Assembly (NCBI GenBank): GCA_044344715.1 | Contig: JBIJCI010000038.1 | Location: 1 to 16,004 of the forward strand | DNA from: F1-60-MAGs027 sp044344715 | GTDB taxonomy: Bacteria; Actinomycetota; Acidimicrobiia; Acidimicrobiales; Ilumatobacteraceae | Direction: 5' to 3' | Length of the DNA: 16,004 nucleotides | Made by a program: the position numbers and the translations under genes | Shown: positions 1 through 6,014 of the stretch, one piece after another | Numbering within the stretch: the first letter of the stretch is position 1 | Layout: each line of letters opens with the position of its first letter | Notes under the pieces: model-generated | Seen by the model: only the letters and a program-made list of their open reading frames with translations | Told to the model about the DNA's origin: nothing | The model's database searches: none

Positions 1-581
1 GCGTCGGGAATCCGACTGGCCCGCTCGCAGGCGTTGATCCAGCCCCGTACCACCTGGTCTGCAGGCGCGAGTCTCCCGGGATCGATGGGGCTGCGACGCC
101 GCCACCGAGCACGACCGAGCGACCAGGCGAAGGTAAGACTGCCGCCGTGCGCGAGCGGAAACGCCCGGACGGTTCCAGGAAGCTCGATCCCCTGCGGCGG
201 AGTGCCCGGTGTCGCCGCCGTCGTTACGGCTCCGATAGTCGGAACCGCGACCGCCACCGCGGCAGGCGACGTGTTCTCGTATCGCACGACGAGGAGACCG
301 TCGTGATCCGCGACGCAATAGGAGGTCTGGATCACGTCTCCGCCGGGCACGGCAAGTTTCGTCTCGACCACCGGCGCACCGTCGAGCCGCCGTTGACGAA
401 TGCTCGGGGCGGTGCGAGGGTCGTGCCAGCGATCGTCGGCAGCCACCCACCACCCGATCCTCGCTCGCCGACCCTCGAGCTCGACGGTGCCGGTGCGGTC
501 GACGCGTCCGACCGGCACGCCATGCAACCCGATCCGATGGTGACTCGGGGTCACGACCTCGCCCCGTCCGGCGTCACTCAC
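1..581 (-). CDS. Unrecognised protein, C-terminus beyond the left edge
   Basis: An open frame runs without a stop from a GTG at 581 to the left edge, giving 193 residues. It begins VSDAGRGEVVTP and overlaps the last 8 bases of gpsA, so the two are probably translationally coupled. The visible part is rich in alternating hydrophobic and polar stretches (around residues 83-118, including DGLLVVRYEN), which suggests a beta-sandwich. A more helical, Trp-containing segment begins near the edge (VVRGWINACERA). I do not recognise the family. A beta-sandwich followed by helices is reminiscent of some glycoside-hydrolase-like proteins, but no catalytic motif is visible and this is only a guess. There is no signal peptide. 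That it is a real gene is well supported by the clean frame, the codon use and the gpsA overlap. Confidence 0.7.
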   Translation of the reverse strand, partial: MSDAGRGEVVTPSHHRIGLHGVPVGRVDRTGTVELEGRRARIGWWVAADDRWHDPRTAPSIRQRRLDGAPVVETKLAVPGGDVIQTSYCVADHDGLLVVRYENTSPAAVAVAVPTIGAVTTAATPGTPPQGIELPGTVRAFPLAHGGSLTFAWSLGRARWRRRSPIDPGRLAPADQVVRGWINACERASRIPD

Positions 582-1581
582 GTTCGGATTTGCGGGACCG
601 GGTCATCAGTCGCAGCATCCCATCACTTGCGGAGAGTCGCCCGTCGCACACTTCGGCCACCGCCTCACAGATCGGCATCTCCACCCCCGACTTGCGCGCC
701 AGTCCCATGATGGCGCCGGCACTCCTCACACCTTCCGCCACCATGTGGTTCATCGAGGCGTTGATCTCGGCGATCGTCTCCCCCGCACCGAGTCGCACCC
801 CGACGGTGGTGTTGCGACTCTTCATCGACGAGCACGTGGCAATCACGTCGCCCATTCCCGCCAACCCCGAGAACGTTCCTGGGTTGGCCCCGAGCCTCGC
901 GCCCAAGCGACCCATCTCGACGAGCCCCCTCGTGATGAGCGTGGCGCGGGAGTTGTCTCCGAAGCCCATTCCGTGGGCCATGCCGGCCGCGATTGCAATG
1001 ACGTTCTTCACCACTCCGCCGATCTCACAGCCGACGACATCGTCGTGGGTGTACACGCGGAAGAGCGGTCGCGTGAACGCCTCCTGGAGCCGGACCGCAA
1101 CCGATGGAACGGTGCATGCAACCACGCTTGCCGCCGGTTGTCCCGCCGCGATTTCACCCGCCAGATTCGGCCCGGAAAGCACGGACACGGGATGGTCCGG
1201 TGCCACGTCGGCGAGAACCTCGCTCATGCGTCGACCCGTGCCGCGCTCGAGACCCTTCGTCAGACTCATCAGCACTGCATCGGGCTCCAGATGCAGCGCG
1301 AAGGATCGCACGACGTCGCGGAAACCGGCCGACGGCACGGCAACCACGACGAGCGGTGCATCGCGCACCGCATCGACCACGTCGTCGGTGAACTGCAGCT
1401 CCTCGTGCAGGCGGTGTCCAGGAAGGTAACGGGCATTGATCCGCGTACGTCGCAATTCGTCGGCGAGTTCGGCGCGGCGCGACCACAGCACGGTCGGCGA
1501 ATTGTGGGCGACGAGCGACGCAACGGTGGTGCCCCACGACCCGGCGCCAATCACCGCAACCCGCCCGAACGGCAATCCCAC
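574..1581 (-). CDS. gpsA: Glycerol-3-phosphate dehydrogenase [NAD(P)+]
   Basis: This cytosolic enzyme reduces dihydroxyacetone phosphate to sn-glycerol 3-phosphate, the backbone precursor of phospholipids. The 335-residue length is normal for the family. The N-terminal Rossmann fold carries the dinucleotide-binding motif VAVIGAGSWGT (residues 8-18). LTKGLE (107-112) and LSGPNLAGEIA (135-145) are family landmarks. GGVVKNVIAIAAGM (188-201) contains the catalytic lysine, Lys192, and is followed by GDNSRATLITRG and FSGLAGMGD. The start is a GTG at 1581 that leaves only three residues before the Rossmann strand core. A TACGAT -10-like box ends six bases before that GTG and no Shine-Dalgarno is seen, so a leaderless transcript is likely. 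The unknown gene downstream overlaps its stop. The cofC gene diverges 24 bases away. Confidence 0.97.
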   Translation of the reverse strand: MGLPFGRVAVIGAGSWGTTVASLVAHNSPTVLWSRRAELADELRRTRINARYLPGHRLHEELQFTDDVVDAVRDAPLVVVAVPSAGFRDVVRSFALHLEPDAVLMSLTKGLERGTGRRMSEVLADVAPDHPVSVLSGPNLAGEIAAGQPAASVVACTVPSVAVRLQEAFTRPLFRVYTHDDVVGCEIGGVVKNVIAIAAGMAHGMGFGDNSRATLITRGLVEMGRLGARLGANPGTFSGLAGMGDVIATCSSMKSRNTTVGVRLGAGETIAEINASMNHMVAEGVRSAGAIMGLARKSGVEMPICEAVAEVCDGRLSASDGMLRLMTRSRKSERE

Positions 1582-1605
1582 GACAGAATCGTAGGCTTCA
1601 GGCGG
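1582..1605. promoter_or_regulatory. 24-base divergent gpsA/cofC promoter region with overlapping -10 boxes
   Basis: Between the two divergent start codons there are only 24 bases. The minus strand reads TACGAT (1593 to 1588) six bases before the gpsA GTG. The plus strand reads TAGGCT (1592-1597) eight bases before the cofC ATG. Both fit the actinobacterial TAnnnT -10 pattern, and the two boxes share the central TA at 1592-1593. Neither gene has a Shine-Dalgarno here, so both transcripts may be leaderless. No good -35 is visible for either. Promoter assignment is inference. Confidence 0.5.
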
Positions 1606-2211
1606 ATGAAGGCACCCGCGGATCCGGCCGTCGTGGTGCCGATCAAGTCGTTTCGCTCGGCGAAAACCCGCCTCTCCGGGGTGCTCAACGACACCGATCG
1701 ACGGGCCCTCGCCGAACGCTGTGCCGAAGCGGTCCTCGATGCGGCCCGACCGCTGACGGTGTTCGTGGTCTGCGACGACCCCGAAGTCGCCGACTGGGCA
1801 CGGGGACGGGGTGCCCGCGTGGTGTCACCCGATCGACCGGGCCTCAACGAAGCGGTGACGGCGGGACGTGGGACGGCCCGTGACCAGGGGTTCGAACGGG
1901 TGCTCGTCGTCCACGGAGACCTGCCCCGCGCAGAACCGTTGTCGCCGCTTGCCGACGAGTCCGGCGACGTCGTGATCGTTCCGGATCGTCGGGCGGACGG
2001 CACCAACGCCCTGCTCGTCCCGAGTACGAGCGATTTCGTCTTCAGGTACGGTCCGGGCTCCTTTGACGCCCATCTCGCCGAGGCCCGCAGGTGCGGTCTC
2101 ACCGTTCGCATCGTGAACCGACCCGACCTGGCCCTCGACATCGACACACTCGACGACCTCCGTGCCGCGGGCATCACCGGCATCACGCAGCCCGGGCTCC
2201 CCCAGAAATGA
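1606..2211 (+). CDS. cofC: 2-phospho-L-lactate (phosphoenolpyruvate) guanylyltransferase, coenzyme F420 biosynthesis
   Basis: CofC (FbiD in mycobacteria) couples GTP to phosphoenolpyruvate or 2-phospholactate, making the guanylated intermediate used by CofD/FbiA in coenzyme F420 synthesis. The 201-residue protein has the nucleotidyltransferase layout of the family: VVPIKSFRSAKTRL (10-23) at the N-terminus, GLNEAV (79-84), HGDLP (103-107), PDRRADGTNAL (126-136), FRYGPGSF (146-153) and DIDTLDDL (178-185). The ATG at 1606 is the only sensible start because the gpsA start lies just 24 bases upstream. No other F420 genes are in the window, so which three-carbon acid is used cannot be decided. A strong terminator follows the stop codon at once. 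Confidence 0.93.
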   Translation: MKAPADPAVVVPIKSFRSAKTRLSGVLNDTDRRALAERCAEAVLDAARPLTVFVVCDDPEVADWARGRGARVVSPDRPGLNEAVTAGRGTARDQGFERVLVVHGDLPRAEPLSPLADESGDVVIVPDRRADGTNALLVPSTSDFVFRYGPGSFDAHLAEARRCGLTVRIVNRPDLALDIDTLDDLRAAGITGITQPGLPQK

Positions 2212-2242
2212 ACGAACCGGGGGGCTTTCGCCCCCCGGTCGT
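2212..2242. terminator. Bidirectional rho-independent-type hairpin between cofC and the Lys/Ala-rich peptide gene
   Basis: A perfect nine-base stem CCGGGGGGC/GCCCCCCGG (2217-2225 and 2230-2238) closes a four-base TTTC loop. Past one unpaired A, the flanks ACGA (2212-2215) and TCGT (2239-2242) can extend the stem. It lies one base after the cofC stop and faces the convergent small gene ending at 2288. Only short T-rich stretches follow on either strand, so the terminator is of the GC-strong, weak-U type common in actinobacteria. Confidence 0.8.
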
Positions 2243-2271
2243 TACGTACTCCGAACCGATTGAACTTCGTC

Positions 2272-2290
2272 TAACGACGAGAGTTCGTTA
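2272..2290. other. Small inverted repeat overlapping the stop codon of the Lys/Ala-rich peptide gene
   Basis: TAACGA (2272-2277) and TCGTTA (2285-2290) form six-base arms around a seven-base loop. The second arm contains the TAA stop of the minus-strand peptide gene. It could support the nearby terminator or protect the 3' end. This is sequence-visible pairing only. Confidence 0.35.
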
Positions 2291-2395
2291 TTTCTTGGCC
2301 TTGGCCTTGGCCTTCTTGCGACGCTTCGGGGCAGCCTTCTTGGTTGCCTTCTTCTTGGTCGTCGCCTTCTTGGCGGCCTTGCGCTTCGTTGCCAT
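2288..2395 (-). CDS. 35-residue Lys/Ala-rich basic peptide, probable nucleoid-associated tail protein
   Basis: This tiny gene begins MATKRKAAKKATTKKK and ends KAKAKAKK before TAA. It encodes 35 residues, of which 16 are Lys, 3 Arg, 10 Ala and 4 Thr, with no acidic residue. A good Shine-Dalgarno, AGGAG, sits six bases before the ATG (minus strand, 2406-2402), which strongly supports translation. It lies 38 bases downstream of the HU gene on the same strand, so both are probably on one mRNA. The composition matches the Lys/Ala-rich C-terminal tails of mycobacterial HupB and of histone H1-like bacterial proteins, which bind DNA non-specifically. I infer a DNA- or RNA-coating role. The 3' end contains a short AAGGCC repeat encoding the final KAKAKA. 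Cell role and partner are unknown. Confidence 0.8.
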   Translation of the reverse strand: MATKRKAAKKATTKKKATKKAAPKRRKKAKAKAKK

Positions 2396-2433
2396 GATTG
2401 GCTCCTTTTATTGGTTGATGTATTGCGTTGGTG

Positions 2434-2715
2434 TTACCGGTTTGGATTCAGCGCAGCCTTGAGCGTTGAGCTCGGGCTGAACTTCATCGCTGTCGAAGCA
2501 GCGATCTGGACCGGCTCCCCTGTTCGAGGATTGCGGCCCGTACGCGCCTGGCGCTTGGAGGTCGAGAACGAACCGAAGCCCGGCCACGACACCTTGTCAC
2601 CCTTCGACGCAGACTCAACGACCAGATCAACGAACGCCTGGATGACTCGATCGGCTTCCGCCGAGGAGACATTGGTCTTCGCTGCAACTGCTGCGAGGAG
2701 GTCTGCTTTAGTCAT
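2434..2715 (-). CDS. hup: HU-family DNA-binding protein (tail-less)
   Basis: HU is a small dimeric nucleoid protein that bends and compacts DNA. The 93-residue sequence starts MTKADLLAAVA, carries the GFGSF turn (46-50), and has the DNA-gripping arm RTGRNPRTGE (58-67) before FSPSSTLKAALN. The frame can be extended upstream to 2757, but the ATG at 2715 matches the family N-terminus and has a purine-rich ribosome site (AAGGAAAGAG) just upstream. The protein ends at Arg93, at the classic HU length. Unlike mycobacterial HupB it has no Lys-rich extension; a peptide of that composition is encoded by the next gene. The frames do not match (the gap between the HU stop and the peptide ATG is not in register), so a simple readthrough fusion is not expected. 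Confidence 0.95.
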   Translation of the reverse strand: MTKADLLAAVAAKTNVSSAEADRVIQAFVDLVVESASKGDKVSWPGFGSFSTSKRQARTGRNPRTGEPVQIAASTAMKFSPSSTLKAALNPNR

Positions 2716-3080
2716 TGCTCTTTCCTTGCTTTCTCGGAATCGGAGTTCCGTGTGCAACTATCCCACTCCATTCGTGGGGAAATTGCAAGCATCACCGCCG
2801 ATTTCGTGGCGAAGAAACTCCGTTCCGGGACCGTGTGCGTCCCGGTCGCAAACTCGACGACACAACCTGCGCGATGATTCATTTCGTCGGAGTAATTGGC
2901 ACCCGACGTGGGACATGCCGGCGGGGTCCCGCGTTCACGTCAACGAGATACAAACGAAACCCCAACGTTTACGGGGTAAACCGACGATTTTCGGGCAACC
3001 TCTGCTGATCCGATATCGGCAGGTTCGGTGTCGATTGGTATTTCGTCGGATTTCCGGGCGGCGTAGTGTCGCCGACCCGC

Positions 3081-3111
3081 GGTGTACCGGGCGTCGTTGA
3101 CGCAGGACACC
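3081..3111. other. Nested stem-loop upstream of the PhoH gene
   Basis: GGTGT (3081-3085) pairs with ACACC (3107-3111), CC with GG, and GCGTC (3091-3095) with GACGC (3099-3103) around a GTT loop. That gives about twelve base pairs with one bulge and a small internal loop. It ends 104 bases before the putative PhoH start. No T-run follows, so it is not an obvious terminator. Confidence 0.4.
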
Positions 3112-3133
3112 ACCAGTACGGGCGTCCGAGCAC

Positions 3134-3144
3134 AAAAAAATTTT
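3134..3144. other. A7T4 tract (possible bent DNA) upstream of PhoH
   Basis: Seven A followed by four T stand out in a GC-rich sequence, with a second A5 run at 3156-3160. A-tracts of this kind bend DNA and are favoured sites for nucleoid proteins. It lies about 70 bases before the PhoH start and may be part of its promoter. Confidence 0.4.
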
Positions 3145-3210
3145 CTGGATGAACGAAAAATTCACCGCGAATTGGCACGACTATCCACCACTCACCGAAA
3201 GCCGCTGACC

Positions 3211-3261
3211 ATGCTTGAGTTCGTTGTCCGCACAGCCACTTCGTCGCATCGTCGCAACTGA
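3211..3261 (+). CDS. Possible 16-codon leader peptide overlapping the PhoH start
   Basis: ATG at 3211 opens a 16-codon frame (MLEFVVRTATSSHRRN) ending in TGA at 3259-3261. It overlaps the start of the PhoH frame in another register. No Shine-Dalgarno precedes it. It is listed because the only starts available for PhoH are TTG codons, so this ATG may be where ribosomes first load. In mycobacteria PhoH2 is preceded by a small overlapping gene (phoAT), but this peptide is much shorter and shows no clear similarity. It may be chance. Confidence 0.2.
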   Translation: MLEFVVRTATSSHRRN

Positions 3262-4627
3262 CGCAATCGAGACGCAGCGGCGCACTGCGACGTCACTCGC
3301 ACTCGTTCCGCAGCGCATCGTGCTCGACACGTCGGTCCTGATCGCCGATCCGGTCTCGATGCACGCTTTCCCGGGCTGTGCCGTCGTGATTCCACTCACC
3401 GTGGTGGAGGAGCTCGACAGTTTGAAAACCCGTATGGACGACGTCGGTCGCGCCGCGCGCACCGCCCTGCGCAACATCGAGGAACTCCGGCGGTTGGCGG
3501 GTGGTTCGCTGGCCGAACCCACGCCATTGACCGAGGACCCGGATGCAGGCACGCTGCACATCGAGGTGAACAACGTCGATCGGGCACGGCTGGAGTTCCA
3601 CGGACTCGACCCTGCGGTTCCCGACAATCGGATCATCGGCGCGGCGCTCGGCCAAGCTGGCATCGCCCCGACCTGCCTCGTTTCCAACGATGCAGCCCTG
3701 CGAATCAAGGCGGCACACCTCGGGCTGACGGCCAGCGAACACCATCCCGTTGCCCGATCGGCAACGGACAAGGCGATGGGCTGGGTCACGCTCGAAGCCA
3801 CGGCTACGGCAGTCGACACGCTTTATGCGCAAGGGAACGCCGGGCGCGACCTCGTGGCGGGCACCGAGCAGCTGTACAACAACAACTTCGCCATCCTGCG
3901 GCACGGATCACAGTCGGCCCTCACCCGGCTTCGTGGGGAATCACTGCACCTTCTCGACACCAACGTTCCCGAAGCATGGGGACTGCGACCACGCAACAAG
4001 GAGCAGCGGTTCGCGCTCGAGCTGCTGCTCGACCCGGACATCTCGGTGATTGCCCTGGACGGCCGTGCCGGCACGGGCAAGACCGTGATGGCCATTGCTG
4101 CCGGTCTCGAGCAGGTCGTGGAGCACCGTCGGTACGAACGCTTGGCCGTCTACCGGCCACTCGTGCCCGTCGGTCGGGCCGACGTGGGGTTCCTCCCCGG
4201 CGGTCTCGAGGAGAAGCTCGATCCGTGGATGTCGGCCATCCACGACGCAATCGTCGCCCTCACCGAGGAACGCTCGAGTCGGGATGCCCGCAGTCTGATC
4301 GAGGACCTTTCGGACCGGGGTCAGCTAACCCTCGAGTCGGTCACGTTCCTTCGCGGCCGCTCACTGCAGGGGCAGTTCGTCGTCGTGGACGAGGCCCAGA
4401 ACCTCGAGCCCACGACCCTGAAGACCATCCTCACCCGAATCGGCGAGGGCACCAAGGTGGTGTTCACCGGTGACACCAGCCAGATCGACGCCCCATACAT
4501 GGGCGAGAGCAACAATGCACTGGCGGTGCTGATTCAGGCGTTCGCCGGTCAGGGGCTGTTCGGGCACGTGACCCTTGCGGCGTGCGAGCGCTCCGAGGTT
4601 GCCAGCCTGGCCGCAGAACTGCTCTAG
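3215..4627 (+). CDS. phoH2: PhoH-family ATPase with N-terminal PIN domain (PhoH2-like)
   Basis: This 470-residue fusion joins a PIN RNase domain (about 34-175) to a PhoH ATPase/helicase domain (about 248-470). PIN acidic positions are visible: Asp38 in VLDTSVLIADP, Glu65/Glu66 in VVEELDSLK, Asp137 in PDNRIIGAAL and Asp159 in SNDAALRI. The ATPase part has Walker A GRAGTGKT (283-290), a GFLPGGLEEKL segment, Walker B VVVDEAQNLEPTT (389-401), TGDTSQID (418-425) and CERSEVA near the end. PhoH2 proteins of this layout have been described as RNA helicase/RNases related to toxin-antitoxin systems. An in-frame stop at 3206-3208 means the start must be at TTG 3215 or TTG 3224; ATG and GTG are absent until inside the PIN core. 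No Shine-Dalgarno is evident, so the exact start is uncertain. Confidence 0.92.
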   Translation: MSSLSAQPLRRIVATDAIETQRRTATSLALVPQRIVLDTSVLIADPVSMHAFPGCAVVIPLTVVEELDSLKTRMDDVGRAARTALRNIEELRRLAGGSLAEPTPLTEDPDAGTLHIEVNNVDRARLEFHGLDPAVPDNRIIGAALGQAGIAPTCLVSNDAALRIKAAHLGLTASEHHPVARSATDKAMGWVTLEATATAVDTLYAQGNAGRDLVAGTEQLYNNNFAILRHGSQSALTRLRGESLHLLDTNVPEAWGLRPRNKEQRFALELLLDPDISVIALDGRAGTGKTVMAIAAGLEQVVEHRRYERLAVYRPLVPVGRADVGFLPGGLEEKLDPWMSAIHDAIVALTEERSSRDARSLIEDLSDRGQLTLESVTFLRGRSLQGQFVVVDEAQNLEPTTLKTILTRIGEGTKVVFTGDTSQIDAPYMGESNNALAVLIQAFAGQGLFGHVTLAACERSEVASLAAELL

Positions 4628-4671
4628 TCCCCCACCCCCTCTCGGGTCGGCGAGTGTCACATTGGCGCCCC

Positions 4672-4700
4672 TTGACAGCCCTGGCGGAGTCATTTAGTGT
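4672..4700 (+). promoter_or_regulatory. Near-consensus housekeeping promoter of the WhiB-family gene
   Basis: A perfect TTGACA (4672-4677) is followed after 17 bases by TAGTGT (4695-4700), which fits the TAnnnT -10 pattern. Transcription would begin near 4707, giving a leader of about 119 bases before the ATG at 4826. It is the best-matching promoter in the window. Confidence 0.8.
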
Positions 4701-4719
4701 TAAATGCGAGCACAGTCTC

Positions 4720-4761
4720 CCCTCGTCCGATCTGCCCACCTCCCACAGGATCGGACGAGGG
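4720..4761 (+). promoter_or_regulatory. 13-bp stem-loop in the WhiB gene leader
   Basis: The arm CCCTCGTCCGATC (4720-4732) pairs perfectly with GATCGGACGAGGG (4749-4761) around a 16-base loop rich in C. It begins about 13 bases after the likely transcription start. It is followed by GTCTTGCTCC rather than a T-run, so it may act as a leader structure or attenuator instead of a plain terminator. Confidence 0.6.
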
Positions 4762-4764
4762 TCT

Positions 4765-4784
4765 TGCTCCCAGCGTGGGGAGCA
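4765..4784 (+). promoter_or_regulatory. Second stem-loop in the WhiB gene leader
   Basis: TGCTCCCA (4765-4772) pairs with TGGGGAGCA (4776-4784) if one G is bulged, closing a three-base loop. It starts four bases after the first stem ends, so the two would sit in tandem in the leader. The ribosome site GAGGA (4816-4820) is 31 bases further on and is left free. Confidence 0.45.
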
Positions 4785-4825
4785 GGTGACTGATTCATTC
4801 CTCCAACGAACAATCGAGGACGCCG

Positions 4826-5269
4826 ATGAACCATCTCGACACGCAAGCGACGACACCGAGCCCGGATGAGGACGACGTCGAGCATCACGGCCCGCTCGGG
4901 GACATCGACTGGACCCAGTTCGCCAACTGCAAGGGCAAGATGTACCTCTTCTTTGCCCCCAATGCCGAACGGCCACAGGCGCGCGCTCGGCGCGAGGCCA
5001 AGGCCAGATCACTCTGCAACCAGTGCATCGTGCGCGACACGTGCCGCGAGTTCGCCCGCACCAACCATGAGTACGGCTTGTGGGGTGGCGAGAGCGAGGA
5101 GGAGCGACACCTGGCCGGCTTCACGATTGCAGCCCCGGTCGGTCTGCGCGGAGCCAAGTACCGGCACCTCCGAGAAAACGGGGTGCCCGCCGACGTCGCG
5201 ATGGCGACGACCGACGGATCCGTGGCAATCGTCGGGGGCCATGCCCCGTCGGCACCCGTCGCCCACTGA
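4826..5269 (+). CDS. WhiB-family iron-sulfur transcriptional regulator
   Basis: Wbl proteins are actinobacteria-specific regulators that bind a 4Fe-4S cluster and work with the principal sigma factor. The 147-residue protein has the four cluster cysteines in the family order: Cys35 (ANCKGK), then Cys64, Cys67 and Cys73 in SLCNQCIVRDTC. The turn GLWGGESEEER (84-94) follows. The C-terminal part contains the basic stretch LRGAKYRHLREN (107-118), probably for DNA contact, and ends in a low-complexity Ala/Pro/Gly tail. The ATG at 4826 is preceded by GAGGA with a five-base spacer. It is transcribed alone from a strong promoter with a structured leader. Assignment to a particular subclass (WhiB1 to WhiB7) is not safe from sequence alone, though an essential WhiB1/WhiB2-like role is possible. 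Confidence 0.96.
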   Translation: MNHLDTQATTPSPDEDDVEHHGPLGDIDWTQFANCKGKMYLFFAPNAERPQARARREAKARSLCNQCIVRDTCREFARTNHEYGLWGGESEEERHLAGFTIAAPVGLRGAKYRHLRENGVPADVAMATTDGSVAIVGGHAPSAPVAH

Positions 5270-5288
5270 CGTCGTAGATCGTTCGACG

Positions 5289-5305
5289 CCCCGACCGGCC
5301 CGGGG
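5289..5305. terminator. Weak GC hairpin between the convergent WhiB and thioesterase genes
   Basis: CCCCG (5289-5293) pairs with CGGGG (5301-5305) around a seven-base loop, between the WhiB stop at 5269 and the thioesterase stop at 5306. It is short and lacks a T-run, so it is only a candidate terminator for either strand. Confidence 0.35.
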
Positions 5306-6001
5306 TCAGCCCTCCTCGCGCATCGCCAGCAGTTTGGCGAACAACTCCGGTCGCATCGCGATGAACAGTCCGCTGGCCTCTGCACACAACGTCGCACCGT
5401 GGTGCAGGGTGCCGCGCGTGTAGATCTTGCGACCGTCGATGCGCTCGCACCATCCGACGAAGACCAGCTCGCGGTGCACGGGCGTCGGCGATCGGTAGTC
5501 GATCGAGAGATTCGCCGTCATGCCCGGGTTGCCCGATGCCGATTGGGCGACGCCCAACACCTCGTCGAAGGCACTGGCGATGAACCCCCCGTGCACGCAC
5601 CCGGGCGCGCCCTCGTACGCACCGGCGAAGGTGACCCGCCCCTCTACCCGTGCTCCGACTCCCTCTTCAACGACGTTGATGGTGAGTGGAGCGGCAATCG
5701 GATTCATGGACCCCATCACCGGACTACGCGCCAGGAAGTTTCGACCCCGTTCGATGAGCGCAGCCTCGCTGACGCCCGGCATCCGTCCATGGGCCTTCGC
5801 GAGGAGTGCCTCGACGCCAGCGTGCACGTGGTCGCGGGCACGGCGGATGTCCTCGGGTGAGGCGTCGGTGGAGATGATCTCGCGGATCATCGCCCGCACC
5901 TCGTCGGCCAGCTCCACGCGGGCGCGATCAGCCTCGCTGAGCGGTCCGGCCTGCACGTGGAATCCGCCGAAGTGGTTGTCGCCGGCGGTGTCGCCGCTCA
6001 C
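5306..6001 (-). CDS. Hotdog-fold thioesterase (PaaI/THEM4-like)
   Basis: This is a predicted acyl-CoA thioesterase of the hotdog superfamily; the substrate is unknown. The fold occupies roughly residues 100-220 of 231. Its central helix carries the signature GCVHGGFIASAFDEVLG (134-150), with the HGG turn at 137-139 and an acidic pair, Asp146/Glu147, at the expected catalytic position. LSIDYRSPTPVHREL (165-179) and GRKIYTRGTLHHGATLCAEA (190-209) are the following conserved strands. About 90 N-terminal residues are helical and charged, longer than in minimal PaaI proteins, and may be a dimer or lid segment. The GTG start at 6001 lies 13 bases after the exonuclease III stop on the same strand, so the two are probably cotranscribed. 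Confidence 0.85.
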   Translation of the reverse strand: MSGDTAGDNHFGGFHVQAGPLSEADRARVELADEVRAMIREIISTDASPEDIRRARDHVHAGVEALLAKAHGRMPGVSEAALIERGRNFLARSPVMGSMNPIAAPLTINVVEEGVGARVEGRVTFAGAYEGAPGCVHGGFIASAFDEVLGVAQSASGNPGMTANLSIDYRSPTPVHRELVFVGWCERIDGRKIYTRGTLHHGATLCAEASGLFIAMRPELFAKLLAMREEG

Positions 6002-6014
6002 CGCGACCGTCCGC

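Larger units (their letters stand above)
2758..3210. other. Non-coding stretch between HU and PhoH with several palindromes and hairpins
   Basis: No convincing gene was seen here. The stretch holds CCGGGAC/GTCCCGG (2825-2831, 2839-2845), the operator-like GTTTAC-GGG-GTAAAC (2967-2981), a perfect palindrome CCGATATCGG (3010-3019), and an RNA-type hairpin that includes that palindrome (AACC plus TGCTGAT at 2997-3009 pairing with ATCGGCA plus GGTT at 3015-3025, with a two-base bulge and one wobble pair). It also has a nested stem at 3081-3111 and an A7T4 tract at 3134-3144. It must hold the HU promoter (minus) and the PhoH promoter (plus), but no clear -35/-10 pair could be fixed. A structured leader or a small RNA is possible. 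Confidence 0.5.

Noticed and set aside
590..1429. 279-codon open frame opposite gpsA
   Set aside because: It lies fully antisense to a clear gpsA with all motifs and reads as low-complexity Arg/Pro/Ser/Thr, typical of a shadow frame in GC-rich DNA.
745..1605. Long plus-strand extension upstream of cofC
   Set aside because: The frame stays open through gpsA, but family homology starts at the ATG at 1606. The upstream part is antisense to gpsA and is His/Arg-rich shadow sequence.
2291..2310. AAGGCC triplet-like repeat as a mobile or regulatory repeat
   Set aside because: The three tandem copies simply encode the KAKAKA end of the Lys/Ala-rich peptide.
2411..3100. 229-codon plus-strand frame over HU and the gap
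   Set aside because: It runs antisense through the HU gene, has no recognisable domain and no ribosome site.
2935..3178. Two overlapping minus-strand small frames (76 and 69 codons) in the HU-PhoH gap
   Set aside because: Both begin at GTG without a ribosome site, overlap each other in different registers, and cover hairpin-rich sequence. Nothing in them looks like a protein domain.
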